Assembly: GCA_963696075.1 (NCBI GenBank)
Contig: CAVOJD010000012.1
Coordinates: 14,230-78,229 of the forward strand
Origin: CAJQQK01 sp963696075
Lineage (GTDB): Bacteria > Pseudomonadota > Alphaproteobacteria > Rhizobiales > Hyphomicrobiaceae
Direction of reading: 5' to 3'
DNA: 64,000 nucleotides
Under the pieces are notes generated by a model. The model was not told the origin of the DNA and ran no database searches. It saw nothing but the letters and a program-made list of their open reading frames with translations. A program made the translations under genes and the position numbers. Numbering within the stretch: the first letter of the stretch is position 1; every line of letters starts with the position of its first letter. Below are positions 10,447 through 19,446 of this stretch, one piece after another.

Positions 10447-11355
10447 ATGAAAGCAGTGGCCTTCGAGTGTGCATTAAGCGCGACACGCGGGCGCCGCCCC
10501 TACCAGGAAGATTCCGCAATCTTCTGGCCGGGCAGCGCCACGTTCACCCACGACCTTCCTCTGCCATCAAACGACCCTGCCCGTCTCGTTGCCATTCTCG
10601 CCGATGGCATGGGCGGCCATGCCGGCGGCGCCATCGCCAGCAGGATCGCCTGCCAGACCTGCCTCGAAGGCCTCGCCGGCCTTTTGGATCTCGCACCGTT
10701 CCAGGCCGAAGCCGCCGCAACCCATAACCGCTCCGATGCCGCGGCTGAGGAAGACCAGCCGGACAGCCCCCCCGGTGAAACGACGCTGACACGGCCCCCG
10801 CGCCCTGCAACAGACGATCTCACCGCCGCCCTTTGCGCAGCCAATGCCGAAATTGGCGCCGAGGCAGCCCGGGACACAAAACTGACCGGCATGGGCACCA
10901 CCCTGGTCGCCACCGCCTTCACGCCCGAGACCCTCGAGTGGGTCAGCGTCGGCGACAGCCCGCTCTACCTCTATCGCGGCGGCGAAATCGCCCTCTTGAA
11001 CGAGGATCACTCCCTCGCGCCCGCGCTCGACCAACTCGCACGCGACGGCCACATCACGCCCGAGGCAGCCCTCGCCGACCCCCGCCGCCACATGCTCCGC
11101 TCCGCGCTTTCCGGCGAACCCCTCGACCTCGTCGACCGTTGCCGCAAACCGCTCGCCCTTCACCCCGGCGACATCATCATCCTCGCCAGCGACGGCCTCC
11201 AAACCCTCGAAACCAGCGAGATCGCCCGCATCATCACGGCCAAAAACACAGCTGCACCGGATGAAATCGCAGCCAGCCTCATCGACGCTGTCGAACAGCG
11301 CCGTGAGCCATATCAGGACAACGCCACCGTCATGGTGATCCGCAAACCCGCGTGA
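10447..11355 (+). CDS. PP2C-family Ser/Thr protein phosphatase
   Basis: Metal-dependent phosphatase that would reverse the kinase encoded at 6175-8799. Motifs occur in the expected order: RPYQEDS, ILADGMGGHAGG (metal-binding Asp), MGTTLVATAF, VSVGDSPLYLYR, EDHSL, LASDGLQTLE and YQDNATVMVI. A low-complexity insert of about 30 residues (EEDQPDSPPGETTLTRPPR) lies between the early motifs. The start is uncertain: ATG 10447 is only one base from AGGAG, GTG 10456 has ideal spacing, and TTG 10414 is the longest option. It is the last gene of the plus-strand FHA-FHA-phosphatase set. Confidence 0.93.
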   Translation: MKAVAFECALSATRGRRPYQEDSAIFWPGSATFTHDLPLPSNDPARLVAILADGMGGHAGGAIASRIACQTCLEGLAGLLDLAPFQAEAAATHNRSDAAAEEDQPDSPPGETTLTRPPRPATDDLTAALCAANAEIGAEAARDTKLTGMGTTLVATAFTPETLEWVSVGDSPLYLYRGGEIALLNEDHSLAPALDQLARDGHITPEAALADPRRHMLRSALSGEPLDLVDRCRKPLALHPGDIIILASDGLQTLETSEIARIITAKNTAAPDEIAASLIDAVEQRREPYQDNATVMVIRKPA

Positions 11356-11527
11356 CCAGCCCTCGCCCAGAGGCGAAAGCGCACACCCACGCCCGCAATC
11401 GATCATCTGATTGCCCCGGGCAGGCGATGCGGTTTAACTGCAACCGAATTCCAGCTCTTCTCCTCCGACAGTTCGTCGGGCCTCGATTGGACGGTCCAGA
11501 CCACTGCCGCCCGGTCGAAACGCACCC

Positions 11528-12760
11528 ATGACTGACACCGAACCTCAACCCGCGGACCGCCGCGAAATTCGTCGCAACGTGGGCCTCCTGGCCGTCTGCC
11601 AGGCCCTCTTCATGTGCGTCACGACGATGGCGATCGCCACGACACCGCTGGCCGGTTATGCCCTGCTCGGCGTCGATAAGACCTTCGCCACACTGCCACT
11701 CGTGCTCAACCACGTCGGCATCATGACGATGACGATCCCCGCCTCGCTTCTGATGGGCCGGATCGGCCGCCGCGCCGGCTTCACCATCGGCGCCACCCTG
11801 GCGATGGGCTCTGGCGCCGTCTCTTTGTTCGCGATTTACGAACAGAGCTTCCTGCTCCTCAACGTCGGCGCGCTGTTGCTTGGCTTCTCGTCGTCGTTTG
11901 CTTGGTATTACCGCTTCGCCGCCGCCGATGTTTCCGATGAGGCCTACCGCCCCAAGGCCATCGCGCTCGTCATGGCCGGTGGCGTCGTCGCCGGCATCGT
12001 CGGCCCGCAAACGGCCAAATGGGCCCTCCACTGGCTCGACCCCGTCGTCTTCGCCGGCGTCTACCTGATGACCATGATCTTCGCCGGCGCCGCCATTCTC
12101 GTCATCCAGGGCATCCGCATCCCGCGCCTGACAAAGGCACAGCTCGCCGAAGGCGGCCGGCCGATGTCCGAGATTATCCGCCAACCCGCCTACATCGTCG
12201 CACTGACATCATCGATGTTCGGCTACGGCGTGATGACCCTCGTCATGTCCGCCACCCCGCTCGCCATGCTGGCCTGCGGTTTTCACTTCAACGATAGCGC
12301 AACCGTCATCCAAGGCCACGTCATCGGCATGTTCCTGCCGTCGTTCTTTACTGGCCACCTGATCACTCGTTTCGGCGTGCTCAGTATCATTGCAGCCGGC
12401 GCCATCATTCAGATGGGCTGCGCGGTCATCAACCTGTCCGGCATCGAGTTCATGCACTTCTTCGCAGCCAACGTCCTCGTCGGCATCGGCTGGAACTTCA
12501 CCTACGTCGGCGGCTCGACGCTGCTCACAACCACCTATCGCCCTGCCGAGCGCGCCAAAGTGCAGGCAAGCCACGACTTTGTCGTCTACGCCACGACCGC
12601 CATATCCGCGGGTCTGTCAGGCATCCTTCAGGCAAAAGTCGGCTGGCAGATCGTCAACATCGCAGCCCTGCCCCTGATGGGCATTGTCTTCATCGCAGCC
12701 CTTGCCCTCGCCCGCCACCAGGCCCGCAACGCAGCCACCACCGGCCCCGCCTCAGGCTAA
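11528..12760 (+). CDS. MFS transporter
   Basis: 410 residues with about twelve hydrophobic segments and the typical loop LLMGRIGRRAGF after the second transmembrane helix (MFS motif A position). A cytoplasmic middle loop (IPRLTKAQLAEGGRPMSEII) separates the two halves. It would move a small solute or drug across the inner membrane; the substrate cannot be told from sequence. The 172 bases upstream have no gene and should contain its promoter. Its last 9 bases overlap the end of the convergent amidase gene. I see no accessory periplasmic adaptor that would indicate a tripartite pump. Confidence 0.88.
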   Translation: MTDTEPQPADRREIRRNVGLLAVCQALFMCVTTMAIATTPLAGYALLGVDKTFATLPLVLNHVGIMTMTIPASLLMGRIGRRAGFTIGATLAMGSGAVSLFAIYEQSFLLLNVGALLLGFSSSFAWYYRFAAADVSDEAYRPKAIALVMAGGVVAGIVGPQTAKWALHWLDPVVFAGVYLMTMIFAGAAILVIQGIRIPRLTKAQLAEGGRPMSEIIRQPAYIVALTSSMFGYGVMTLVMSATPLAMLACGFHFNDSATVIQGHVIGMFLPSFFTGHLITRFGVLSIIAAGAIIQMGCAVINLSGIEFMHFFAANVLVGIGWNFTYVGGSTLLTTTYRPAERAKVQASHDFVVYATTAISAGLSGILQAKVGWQIVNIAALPLMGIVFIAALALARHQARNAATTGPASG

Positions 12761-14188
12761 CGCCAGCTTCGCGATATCTGGCACCGCCCGCGCCGTTTCC
12801 CGGTTGCCCGCAAGCACCTGTTCCAGCGAATAGGCAACCTCAAGCACGAGCGCGTCCGACCCATTCGGCCCAACCACCTGAATACCGAACGGCATCCCCT
12901 TGTGGTCCACCCCGCACGGCAGCGAGACCACCGATGGCACCCCCACCGTCAACCCGTAGACGATCGCAAGCCACGTCATATAGGTCGGCATTTTCTCACC
13001 ATTGATCTCGCCGACCGAGAACTCGGCATGCGGGAAGGGCGACACCGACGCCGTCGGGCAGATCATCACGTCGAAATCCTCGAAGAACTCGAGAAACCGG
13101 CGATAGAGCTTGCCCTGTTCGACCTGCGCCCAGGCAACCTCACGCGCCGTAAAGGCAAGTCCGCGTTCCGTGTTGTCGATCACGTTGACGTCGAGCTTCT
13201 CGCGATGATTGTCGAGCCGATCCATGTGCGCGCTCGCAAAGTTGATGCCGCGCTGAATCTCGAAGATCTCATGGGCATGGCTCAGGTCAGGCTCAGCCGC
13301 ACTCGTCGTTGCAAACACACTCTTGAAAGTGTCGGTCTTCTTCTGGAACTGCGCGCGAATTTCGTTGTCGACCGGCGCAATCCCCAGATCCTCGCTGAAC
13401 GCCACATTGAGGCTTGAGAGATCACACCCCGTCAGCCGGTCCGGAATCCGCATCACATCATCGCTCGAAAACGGATCCCGCTTATCGACATCGATTTGCG
13501 CCTTGAGCAAGAGGTGCATGTCGCCAACCGTCCGCCCCATCGGCCCGTTGACGGAAAACGGCGACAGCGGCGTTGCCCGCTCCGGCCCCGGCACCACGCC
13601 GGGCGAGGGGCGAAAACCGACAACGCCCGAGAATGCCGCCGGCGTCCGAAGACTGCCGCCATAATCAGATCCTGTCGCCAGCGGCACCTGCCCCAGCGCA
13701 AGAGCGACCGCGGAACCGCCCGACGACCCGCCGCACGTCTTCTGCGGATCGAACGGATTGCCCGTTGCCCCATAAACCCGGTTGCGCGTATTCGCCCCCG
13801 CCCCGAACTCCGGCGTATTGGTCTTGGCCAGCACGATCGCGCCTTCATCGCGCAGATTGGCGACCGTCGTCTCGTCCTCGTCCGGCACATGATCTTCGAA
13901 AATCAGCGACCCCCACGTCGTCCTGAGCCCGGCCGTCGCCTGCAGGTCCTTGACCCCGATCGGCAGCCCGTGGAGCAGGCCCAGCGGCTCTCCATGCACG
14001 ACAGCCCGCTCGGCATCGCGCGCAACCTCCAGCGCAGCCTCCGCATCCATCGCGACGATCGCGTTCACCGCGCCGTTCGTCGCCTCGATGCGCTTGATGC
14101 AGCTCTCGACGAGTTCAACCGGCGACAGTTGTTTCGCTGAAATCATCCGGCGCGCCTCGACGGCGGAAAGATCACACGGCTCCGACAT
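12752..14188 (-). CDS. Amidase (amidase-signature family)
   Basis: The 478-residue hydrolase has the Ser-Ser-Lys triad of amidase-signature enzymes: Lys in PIGVKDL (about residue 78), Ser in the glycine-rich CGGSSGGSA and the nucleophile Ser in DYGGSLRTPA. ATG 14188 has GGGAGG at good spacing. The length suits an amide or carbamoyl hydrolase rather than GatA, since no gatB or gatC is nearby. It is the last gene of a minus-strand run after an FAD dehydrogenase, dgoK and dgoA. A role there is unclear; it might release an acid from an amide that feeds the pathway, or simply share the transcript. Confidence 0.92.
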   Translation of the reverse strand: MSEPCDLSAVEARRMISAKQLSPVELVESCIKRIEATNGAVNAIVAMDAEAALEVARDAERAVVHGEPLGLLHGLPIGVKDLQATAGLRTTWGSLIFEDHVPDEDETTVANLRDEGAIVLAKTNTPEFGAGANTRNRVYGATGNPFDPQKTCGGSSGGSAVALALGQVPLATGSDYGGSLRTPAAFSGVVGFRPSPGVVPGPERATPLSPFSVNGPMGRTVGDMHLLLKAQIDVDKRDPFSSDDVMRIPDRLTGCDLSSLNVAFSEDLGIAPVDNEIRAQFQKKTDTFKSVFATTSAAEPDLSHAHEIFEIQRGINFASAHMDRLDNHREKLDVNVIDNTERGLAFTAREVAWAQVEQGKLYRRFLEFFEDFDVMICPTASVSPFPHAEFSVGEINGEKMPTYMTWLAIVYGLTVGVPSVVSLPCGVDHKGMPFGIQVVGPNGSDALVLEVAYSLEQVLAGNRETARAVPDIAKLALA

Positions 14189-14252
14189 GTTGCCTCCCAG
14201 GCAGATCCATTACTGACGCTGCACGCAGCGCACGATTTGAAAACTCATTCAT

Positions 14253-14891
14253 TCAGTCGAACCGGCACGCCGCGACCAGTTCATCGGCCCGCGCCCGCAC
14301 ATCAGCCACCGAACGTCCCGGTGAATAAAGCGCGCCGCCAATTCCAAACCCACTCGCCCCCGCGCCAAGATAGTCCAGAACGTTGCCAGCCGACACACCG
14401 CCGACCGGCATCAACAGCGTTTCTGGCGGAAACACAGCCCGCCACGCCTTCACCACCGCTGGCGGCAAGGCTTCGCCAGGAAACATCTTGAGCCCGTCCG
14501 CCCCCGCCGCCAACGCCGCGAACCCCTCACTCGGCGTCGCTACGCCTGGCACACAGATAAGACCGTTGCCGCGCGCCGTCTTGATGATCTGGGCGTCCGA
14601 GTGCGGCATCACAATAAGCCGTCCCCCCGCCCCTTTCACCGCGACGACCTGCTCCGGCGTCATCACCGTTCCCGCGCCAATCAGCACGTCCTCACCGAAC
14701 GCCTTGGCAAGGTTTCGGATCGACGCGATCGGCTCTGGCGAATTGAGCGGCACCTCGATGATCCGAAAACCGGCCTCGACCAATGCCTCCCCGATGGGCA
14801 CCACGTCGTCCGGCTCGACACCCCTGAGGATCGCGATCAGCGGGCACAGAGCCAGCAGATCATCAAGGATCGTATCGCCCGCATCACTCAT
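14253..14891 (-). CDS. dgoA: 2-dehydro-3-deoxy-6-phosphogalactonate aldolase
   Basis: 212-residue KDPG/KDPGal aldolase. It cleaves 2-keto-3-deoxy-6-phosphogalactonate into pyruvate and glyceraldehyde-3-phosphate in the DeLey-Doudoroff galactonate route. Visible signatures: IAILRGVEP at the N-terminus, FRIIEVPLNSP, GAGTVMTPEQ, and the Schiff-base Lys in GLKMFPGEALPP (the galactonate-type variant of the family). The kinase dgoK immediately upstream (63-base gap) fixes the substrate assignment better than sequence alone. ATG 14891 is preceded by GGAAGGA. Confidence 0.92.
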   Translation of the reverse strand: MSDAGDTILDDLLALCPLIAILRGVEPDDVVPIGEALVEAGFRIIEVPLNSPEPIASIRNLAKAFGEDVLIGAGTVMTPEQVVAVKGAGGRLIVMPHSDAQIIKTARGNGLICVPGVATPSEGFAALAAGADGLKMFPGEALPPAVVKAWRAVFPPETLLMPVGGVSAGNVLDYLGAGASGFGIGGALYSPGRSVADVRARADELVAACRFD

Positions 14892-14954
14892 GGTCTGCGT
14901 CCTTCCCTCTCATCTTCTGGGCCGCGCACTCTGCCCCCCGCGTTGCCAACCGGC

Positions 14955-15923
14955 TCACGCCACCATCCCCGCCTCGCTCGCAATCGCCCAATGCGCCGCA
15001 GCAACAATCTCCCCTGCGACCGCCACGATCGTCACACCGGCTTCATCCCCCGCCGCCCGATAGCGCTGAGCCAGCGCCTCCCCCGCGATCAACCGCATCG
15101 CTTGGCCCTCTGCGCAACGGGCACTCATCAATTCCGCCCCGATCAGCAGCCCCGAAAGATAACTGGCAACCGCCGCCTCATCGAGCCCGCCGGTCAATAC
15201 CCGCGTGCGCGCGGAAAAAATCAGGTTCAGAAAATCGCCGCTCCCCGCCCCGGCCTCATGCGCCGCCCGCGCCGCCGCGACACCGCGCGTGAAACCATCC
15301 ACGTCATGGTCACGCCCGCCAGCAAGGCGTCCAAGAATGGTGTGATCAAGCAGCGCGGCATAGACCTCGCCCGTCATGAATGTGCGAAACCCTGTGATGC
15401 GGCCGTTTTCCACCACGATGTGCTTCGAATGCGTCCCGGGAATAAGAAAGACGCCCTCACTCAGCCCCTCCAGGATCATCGCACCGAGAACCTGCGTCTC
15501 CTCGCCCCGCATGACATCGGGACCGGAACCGTCCGCCCCGCCCATCGTGTCGATGCCCGGCACGATCCGGATATCCAGCGCCTCAAGCCGATCACTTGAA
15601 GCCGCGACCTTCAAAAGCCCGTCCGCGATATCGCCCGGCGCCGCCGGACACCTCAGATACGGCGCCTCCTGCCAGCCCTGCCGCGACCCGATCATGCCCG
15701 ACATCAACACCGGCAACGCCGGAAATCCGCCATCGCCACGCATCACCGGCTCGCCGAGCAACGCCGCCAGCTCCCCGCTGAGCACCTCGGCGAAGCGGTC
15801 CTCGCCGCAGTTGAGAATACCGCGCGCACTCGCCCGCGCGGCGATCACCCCACCCGTCTCATCGAGCGCCTTGAGCCGGAGGCTCGTCGTCCCCCAGTCA
15901 ACCGATATGAGACGTGCCCTCAA
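14955..15923 (-). CDS. dgoK: 2-dehydro-3-deoxygalactonokinase
   Basis: 322 residues. It phosphorylates 2-keto-3-deoxygalactonate to the substrate of the neighbouring DgoA. The N-terminal ISVDWGTTSLR phosphate-1 motif and the characteristic FLIPGTHSKHI are visible, and the length is typical. The start appears to be a TTG at 15923 that overlaps the TGA stop of the upstream FAD enzyme as TTGA, implying translational coupling. Together with dgoA it forms a galactonate branch; no galactonate dehydratase (dgoD) is in this window. Confidence 0.93.
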   Translation of the reverse strand: MRARLISVDWGTTSLRLKALDETGGVIAARASARGILNCGEDRFAEVLSGELAALLGEPVMRGDGGFPALPVLMSGMIGSRQGWQEAPYLRCPAAPGDIADGLLKVAASSDRLEALDIRIVPGIDTMGGADGSGPDVMRGEETQVLGAMILEGLSEGVFLIPGTHSKHIVVENGRITGFRTFMTGEVYAALLDHTILGRLAGGRDHDVDGFTRGVAAARAAHEAGAGSGDFLNLIFSARTRVLTGGLDEAAVASYLSGLLIGAELMSARCAEGQAMRLIAGEALAQRYRAAGDEAGVTIVAVAGEIVAAAHWAIASEAGMVA

Positions 15924-17365
15924 AGCCGGATCACCTTCCCGGGGTTCATGATGTTCTGAGGGTCGAGCGCCGTCTTGATGGTCCGCATCAGTTGGATCTC
16001 GACGGGCGATTTGTAGTGCATGTTTTCATCAAGCCGAAGCCGGCCCACACCATGCTCCGCGCTGATCGACCCGCCATGACTGATGACGATGTCATGCACG
16101 ATCCGGTTGATCGCCTCGCGCTCGGCCCGGTATGCCTCTTTCGTCCAGTCATCCGGCGCCTGCGGATTGAAATGCAGATTGCCGTCACCGACGTGCCCGA
16201 ACGTGACAAGATTGATCCCCGGATAGGCCGCCTCGAGCGCCCGGCCCGTCTGCTCCAGAAATTCAGGTATCCGCGACACCGGCACCGAAACGTCGTGCTT
16301 GATGCTTGGCCCCGCCCGCTTTTGCGCTTCCGCCATGTCTTCGCGCATCTGCCAGAACTTCTTGGCCTGCGCGCCCGACGACGCAATCGCCGCATCCACG
16401 ATCAAGCCCGCTTCCGCCGCAGCACCCAGCGCATCGGTAAACGGCTCACTGAGCGAACCCGGCTCCCCCTGGCCTGAAACTTCCGCCAGCACGTACCACG
16501 GATAGCGTCCCTGGACCGGGTCCTCGCTCCCCTCGATGTGCTCAAGCACAAGGTCGATGACCGATCGCTGCAGAAGTTCGAACCCGGAAACCTGTTCCCC
16601 CATCCGCGCTTTCAGGAAGCCCAGAAGCTCCACGCCTTTCTCCGGGCTCTCGATGGCAATCCACGCCGTCTCACTCGCCGTCGGCAGCGGGAACAGTCGG
16701 ATGACCGCAGCGGTAATGATGCCGAGCGTCCCCTCCGCCCCGATGAACAGGTGCTTGAGGTCATAGCCCGTGTTGTCCTTGCGAAGCCCCCTCAGCCCGT
16801 CCCACACCTCACCATTGGCCAGCACCACCTCGAGCCCGAGCACCAACGCCCGCGTATTGCCGTAGCGCAGCACCTGCGTGCCGCCCGCATTGGTCGAGAT
16901 ATTGCCCCCGATCTGGCATGAGCCCTCCGCCCCGAGGCTCAACGGAAACAGCCGGTCATGTTCCTCAGCGATCCGCTGGATCTCCTGCAGGATCACCCCC
17001 GGCTCCACCGTCATCGTGTCGTTGCCCGTGTCGACCTCGCGCACCTGGTTCATCCGGCTCGTCGAGATGATCACTTCGCTCATCGTCGCATGCGGCTGGC
17101 TCGCCCCGGTCAGCCCCGTGTTGCCGCCCTGCGGAACGATTGCCGTCCCCGTCTCGGCGCAGATCTTGACCAGTTCGGCCACCTCCGCCGTCGACTTCGG
17201 GCGCAGCAGCAGCGGCACCGCGCCCACCCAGTCATCCCGCCAGCTCGTCACATAGCCCTCGAGTTCCTCCGCCTTCTCGATAAAGCCCCCCGGCCCGACA
17301 ACCGCCTTCAAACGGTCGAGAACTGACGAATCGATCGGTTTCACGGCACTGAGCGCCTGCGACAT
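15920..17365 (-). CDS. FAD-linked 2-hydroxyacid dehydrogenase (GlcD/D-lactate dehydrogenase type)
   Basis: The 481-residue FAD-binding type 4 oxidase has the pyrophosphate-binding loop IVPQGGNTGLTGAS at about residues 75-90 and GSCQIGGNISTNAGG. Its C-terminal half has NLHFNPQ and SAEHGVGRLR, which carry the conserved His/Glu of this family. Members oxidise D-lactate, glycolate or D-2-hydroxyglutarate and hand electrons to the respiratory chain. Without an adjacent glcE or glcF it looks like a stand-alone form. It starts the operon with dgoK, dgoA and amidase, and is divergent from the thioesterase at 17462. Its oxo-acid product could also be handled by the decarboxylase operon downstream (inference). 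Confidence 0.9.
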   Translation of the reverse strand: MSQALSAVKPIDSSVLDRLKAVVGPGGFIEKAEELEGYVTSWRDDWVGAVPLLLRPKSTAEVAELVKICAETGTAIVPQGGNTGLTGASQPHATMSEVIISTSRMNQVREVDTGNDTMTVEPGVILQEIQRIAEEHDRLFPLSLGAEGSCQIGGNISTNAGGTQVLRYGNTRALVLGLEVVLANGEVWDGLRGLRKDNTGYDLKHLFIGAEGTLGIITAAVIRLFPLPTASETAWIAIESPEKGVELLGFLKARMGEQVSGFELLQRSVIDLVLEHIEGSEDPVQGRYPWYVLAEVSGQGEPGSLSEPFTDALGAAAEAGLIVDAAIASSGAQAKKFWQMREDMAEAQKRAGPSIKHDVSVPVSRIPEFLEQTGRALEAAYPGINLVTFGHVGDGNLHFNPQAPDDWTKEAYRAEREAINRIVHDIVISHGGSISAEHGVGRLRLDENMHYKSPVEIQLMRTIKTALDPQNIMNPGKVIRL

Positions 17366-17461
17366 GGGAGTGTTCCTCGAGGGAGAAGGTTCATGCTATG
17401 GGCGTCCCGCATGGTCCTGCGGAAGCGCCCGCGAAGATACTCGATAAGGAAAACCGAGCCA

Positions 17462-17926
17462 ATGGCAGAGGAGATTGATTTTGAACGTGAACTCGCCGAA
17501 ATCGGCCGGCCATCCGGCTTCCGCTCTCTCGTCGGCTACAAGACCATCGACTGGCGTGAGGGCTATGGCGAAGTCCTTTTGAAGCTGGAAGCCAAACACA
17601 TGAACGCCCGCATGATCCCCCACGGCGGGCTTTATATGGCCGTGCTCGATTCCGCGATGGGCCATGCTGCAACCTATTGCCCGGTGCCGGGCAACCATCG
17701 CCGCTGCGTCACGATCGGCTTCCAGAACAACTTCCTGGCCCCGGCCGAAGGCGCCTATTTCCGCGCCCGCGCATGGCTTGTCTCCTCCGAGAACCGCATT
17801 GCCGTGTGCCGCGGCGAGATCATTGACGCTGTTGGCAAACGCTGCGCCGCAGCCCAGGGCAGCTTCCGCTACATGCGTGGCAGCGAAAACCTCGAAGGCA
17901 CGCCAATCCCGCCCGCATCGACCTGA
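17462..17926 (+). CDS. PaaI-type hotdog thioesterase
   Basis: 154 residues. ATG 17462 is chosen because AAGGA precedes it; the frame remains open further upstream to 17393. The PaaI signature HGGLYMAVLDSAMGHAA at about residues 52-68 contains the His-Gly-Gly turn and the Asp that acts in catalysis. The fold hydrolyses acyl-CoA, often phenylacetyl-CoA intermediates or stalled CoA esters. It stands alone between the divergent FAD dehydrogenase and the TRAP operon, so it may serve as a CoA-recycling enzyme for either. Confidence 0.88.
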   Translation: MAEEIDFERELAEIGRPSGFRSLVGYKTIDWREGYGEVLLKLEAKHMNARMIPHGGLYMAVLDSAMGHAATYCPVPGNHRRCVTIGFQNNFLAPAEGAYFRARAWLVSSENRIAVCRGEIIDAVGKRCAAAQGSFRYMRGSENLEGTPIPPAST

Positions 17927-18029
17927 CGCCGGCGCCGCGGCCGACGGCAAAATCCGCGCAGACCGCGAAAACTGCCGAAAATTTAGGCACCCGCGTCAAT
18001 CTTGCCAGCCTCACGAGCAACCTAAAGTG

Positions 18030-18045
18030 TTGTCAGACCTGACAA
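18030..18045. promoter_or_regulatory. Palindromic operator candidate (GntR/FCD type)
   Basis: TTGTCAG-AC-CTGACAA is a perfect 7-base inverted repeat with a two-base centre. The TTGTC...GACAA layout matches the known operator style of FadR/LldR-type GntR repressors. It lies 131 bases upstream of the TRAP binding-protein gene, where a repressor of that operon would bind. No GntR gene is in the window. Confidence 0.55.
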
Positions 18046-18175
18046 TCCGGTTTGTACTCCGATCGCCATGCTGATATCCATCAGCCTTCTATCATGACCG
18101 AGTTCAATGCTGACCCCCGGCATGCTTCGCCGGCCGAACACAGCAAGATCGAAACCCAGTAAGGGAGGAACCTGA

Positions 18176-19270
18176 ATGAAGCGCAGAGATTTCTTGAAGG
18201 TCGGCGGCGTTGCCGCCGCTGGTGCCGCCGCCACCACGCTCGCCACGCCGGCGATCGCCCAGGGCAAGAAGGAAATGGTCATCGTCTCCAGCTGGGGCCG
18301 TGACTTCCCCGGCCTCGGCACCGGCGCCCAGCGCCTCGCCAAGCGCATCGGCGACCTGACCGAAGGCCGCATCGACGTCAAGTACTTCGCAGCCAACGAG
18401 CGCGTCGGCGCCTTTGACGTGTTCGATGAGGTCGCCTCCGGCAACGCCCAGGCCTATCACTCCGCCGACTACTACTGGAAGGGCAAGCACCCCGGTTGGG
18501 CCTACTTCACGTCCGTCCCCTTCGGCCTCACCTACACCGAGCACGCCGCCTGGATCAATTACATGGGCGGCCAGGAACTCTGGGACGAACTGGCGGCCGG
18601 CTTCGGCCTCAAGTGCCTTGCCTGCGGCAACACCGGCGTCCAGATGGGCGGCTGGTTCAACAAGGAAATCGAGAGCGCCGACGACCTCAAGGGTCTCAAG
18701 ATGCGCATCCCCGGCCTCGGCGGTGACGTCATGGCCAAGCTCGGCGCCTCTCCCGTCTCCCTTCCCGGCGGCCAGATCTACGAAAACCTCGTCTCCGGCG
18801 CCATCGACGCGACCGAGTGGGTTGGCCCGTGGAACGACTATTTCATGAAGTTCTACGAAGCCGCCAAGTTCTACTACTATCCGGGTATGCACGAGCCGGG
18901 CGGTCCCCAGTCCTTCGGCATGAACAAGACGTGGTGGGACGGCCTCTCCAAGGTCGACCAGGAAATCATCAAGGCGGCCTGTGAGGCAGAGTTCCTCAAC
19001 CTCATGGCGGAATACAACGCCAACAACGGTACCTATCTCGCCAAGCTGATCAACGAGCACGGCGTCAAGCTGCGCAAGTTCAACGACGACGTCTATGACG
19101 CCTTCGGTGAAGCTTCCGAAGCCGTCTTCGAGACGGCGCAGGCCCACAGCCCGCTCGCCAAGAAAATCCACGAAAGCTTTGCCGCAGCCCGCAAGGACGT
19201 CGGCCAGTGGATGAACCTCTCGGACGCCGCCTACTACGCCCAGCGTAACCGCGTCCTCGGCACCCTCTGA
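18176..19270 (+). CDS. TRAP transporter substrate-binding protein (DctP family, TakP-like 2-oxoacid type)
   Basis: 364 residues with an RRDFLK motif and hydrophobic stretch ending ATPAIAQG: a twin-arginine-type signal peptide cleaved after AxA. The mature part has the DctP fold with GLKMRIPGLGG and GAIDATEWVGPWNDY. The DATEW/GPWND region matches the subgroup represented by TakP, whose member from Rhodobacter binds pyruvate and other 2-oxoacids with a metal. ATG 18176 has GGGAGGA upstream. It is the first gene of the TRAP operon and is followed by a stable hairpin, which fits the usual excess of binding protein over permease. Confidence 0.93.
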   Translation: MKRRDFLKVGGVAAAGAAATTLATPAIAQGKKEMVIVSSWGRDFPGLGTGAQRLAKRIGDLTEGRIDVKYFAANERVGAFDVFDEVASGNAQAYHSADYYWKGKHPGWAYFTSVPFGLTYTEHAAWINYMGGQELWDELAAGFGLKCLACGNTGVQMGGWFNKEIESADDLKGLKMRIPGLGGDVMAKLGASPVSLPGGQIYENLVSGAIDATEWVGPWNDYFMKFYEAAKFYYYPGMHEPGGPQSFGMNKTWWDGLSKVDQEIIKAACEAEFLNLMAEYNANNGTYLAKLINEHGVKLRKFNDDVYDAFGEASEAVFETAQAHSPLAKKIHESFAAARKDVGQWMNLSDAAYYAQRNRVLGTL

Positions 19271-19322
19271 TAGGGCCGGGCGTGCCGTCGGTCGCGACAG
19301 GTACGCCATCAACAATCAGTGC

Positions 19323-19359
19323 GCCGGAGGCGAGACCCGCTCAGGGTTCCGCCTCCGGC
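19323..19359 (+). terminator. Intercistronic hairpin after the TRAP binding-protein gene
   Basis: GCCGGAGGCG (19323-19332) pairs perfectly with CGCCTCCGGC (19350-19359) around a 17-base loop. Only C and A follow, not a T-run, so it probably stabilises the upstream message or causes partial termination rather than full termination. Confidence 0.6.
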
Positions 19360-19446
19360 CTCCCCCCAAACCAGACTTCAACCCAGCGTATTCGCAGTGA
19401 CGCCAACCGGCTGAGCCGCGCATACCGCCTGACATGACGAGCAGAG

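Noticed and set aside
4740..11355. Part of a type VI secretion locus
   Set aside because: Kinase, FHA and PP2C genes resemble the T6SS post-translational control set, but no tss/tag structural gene is found on either side in the window.
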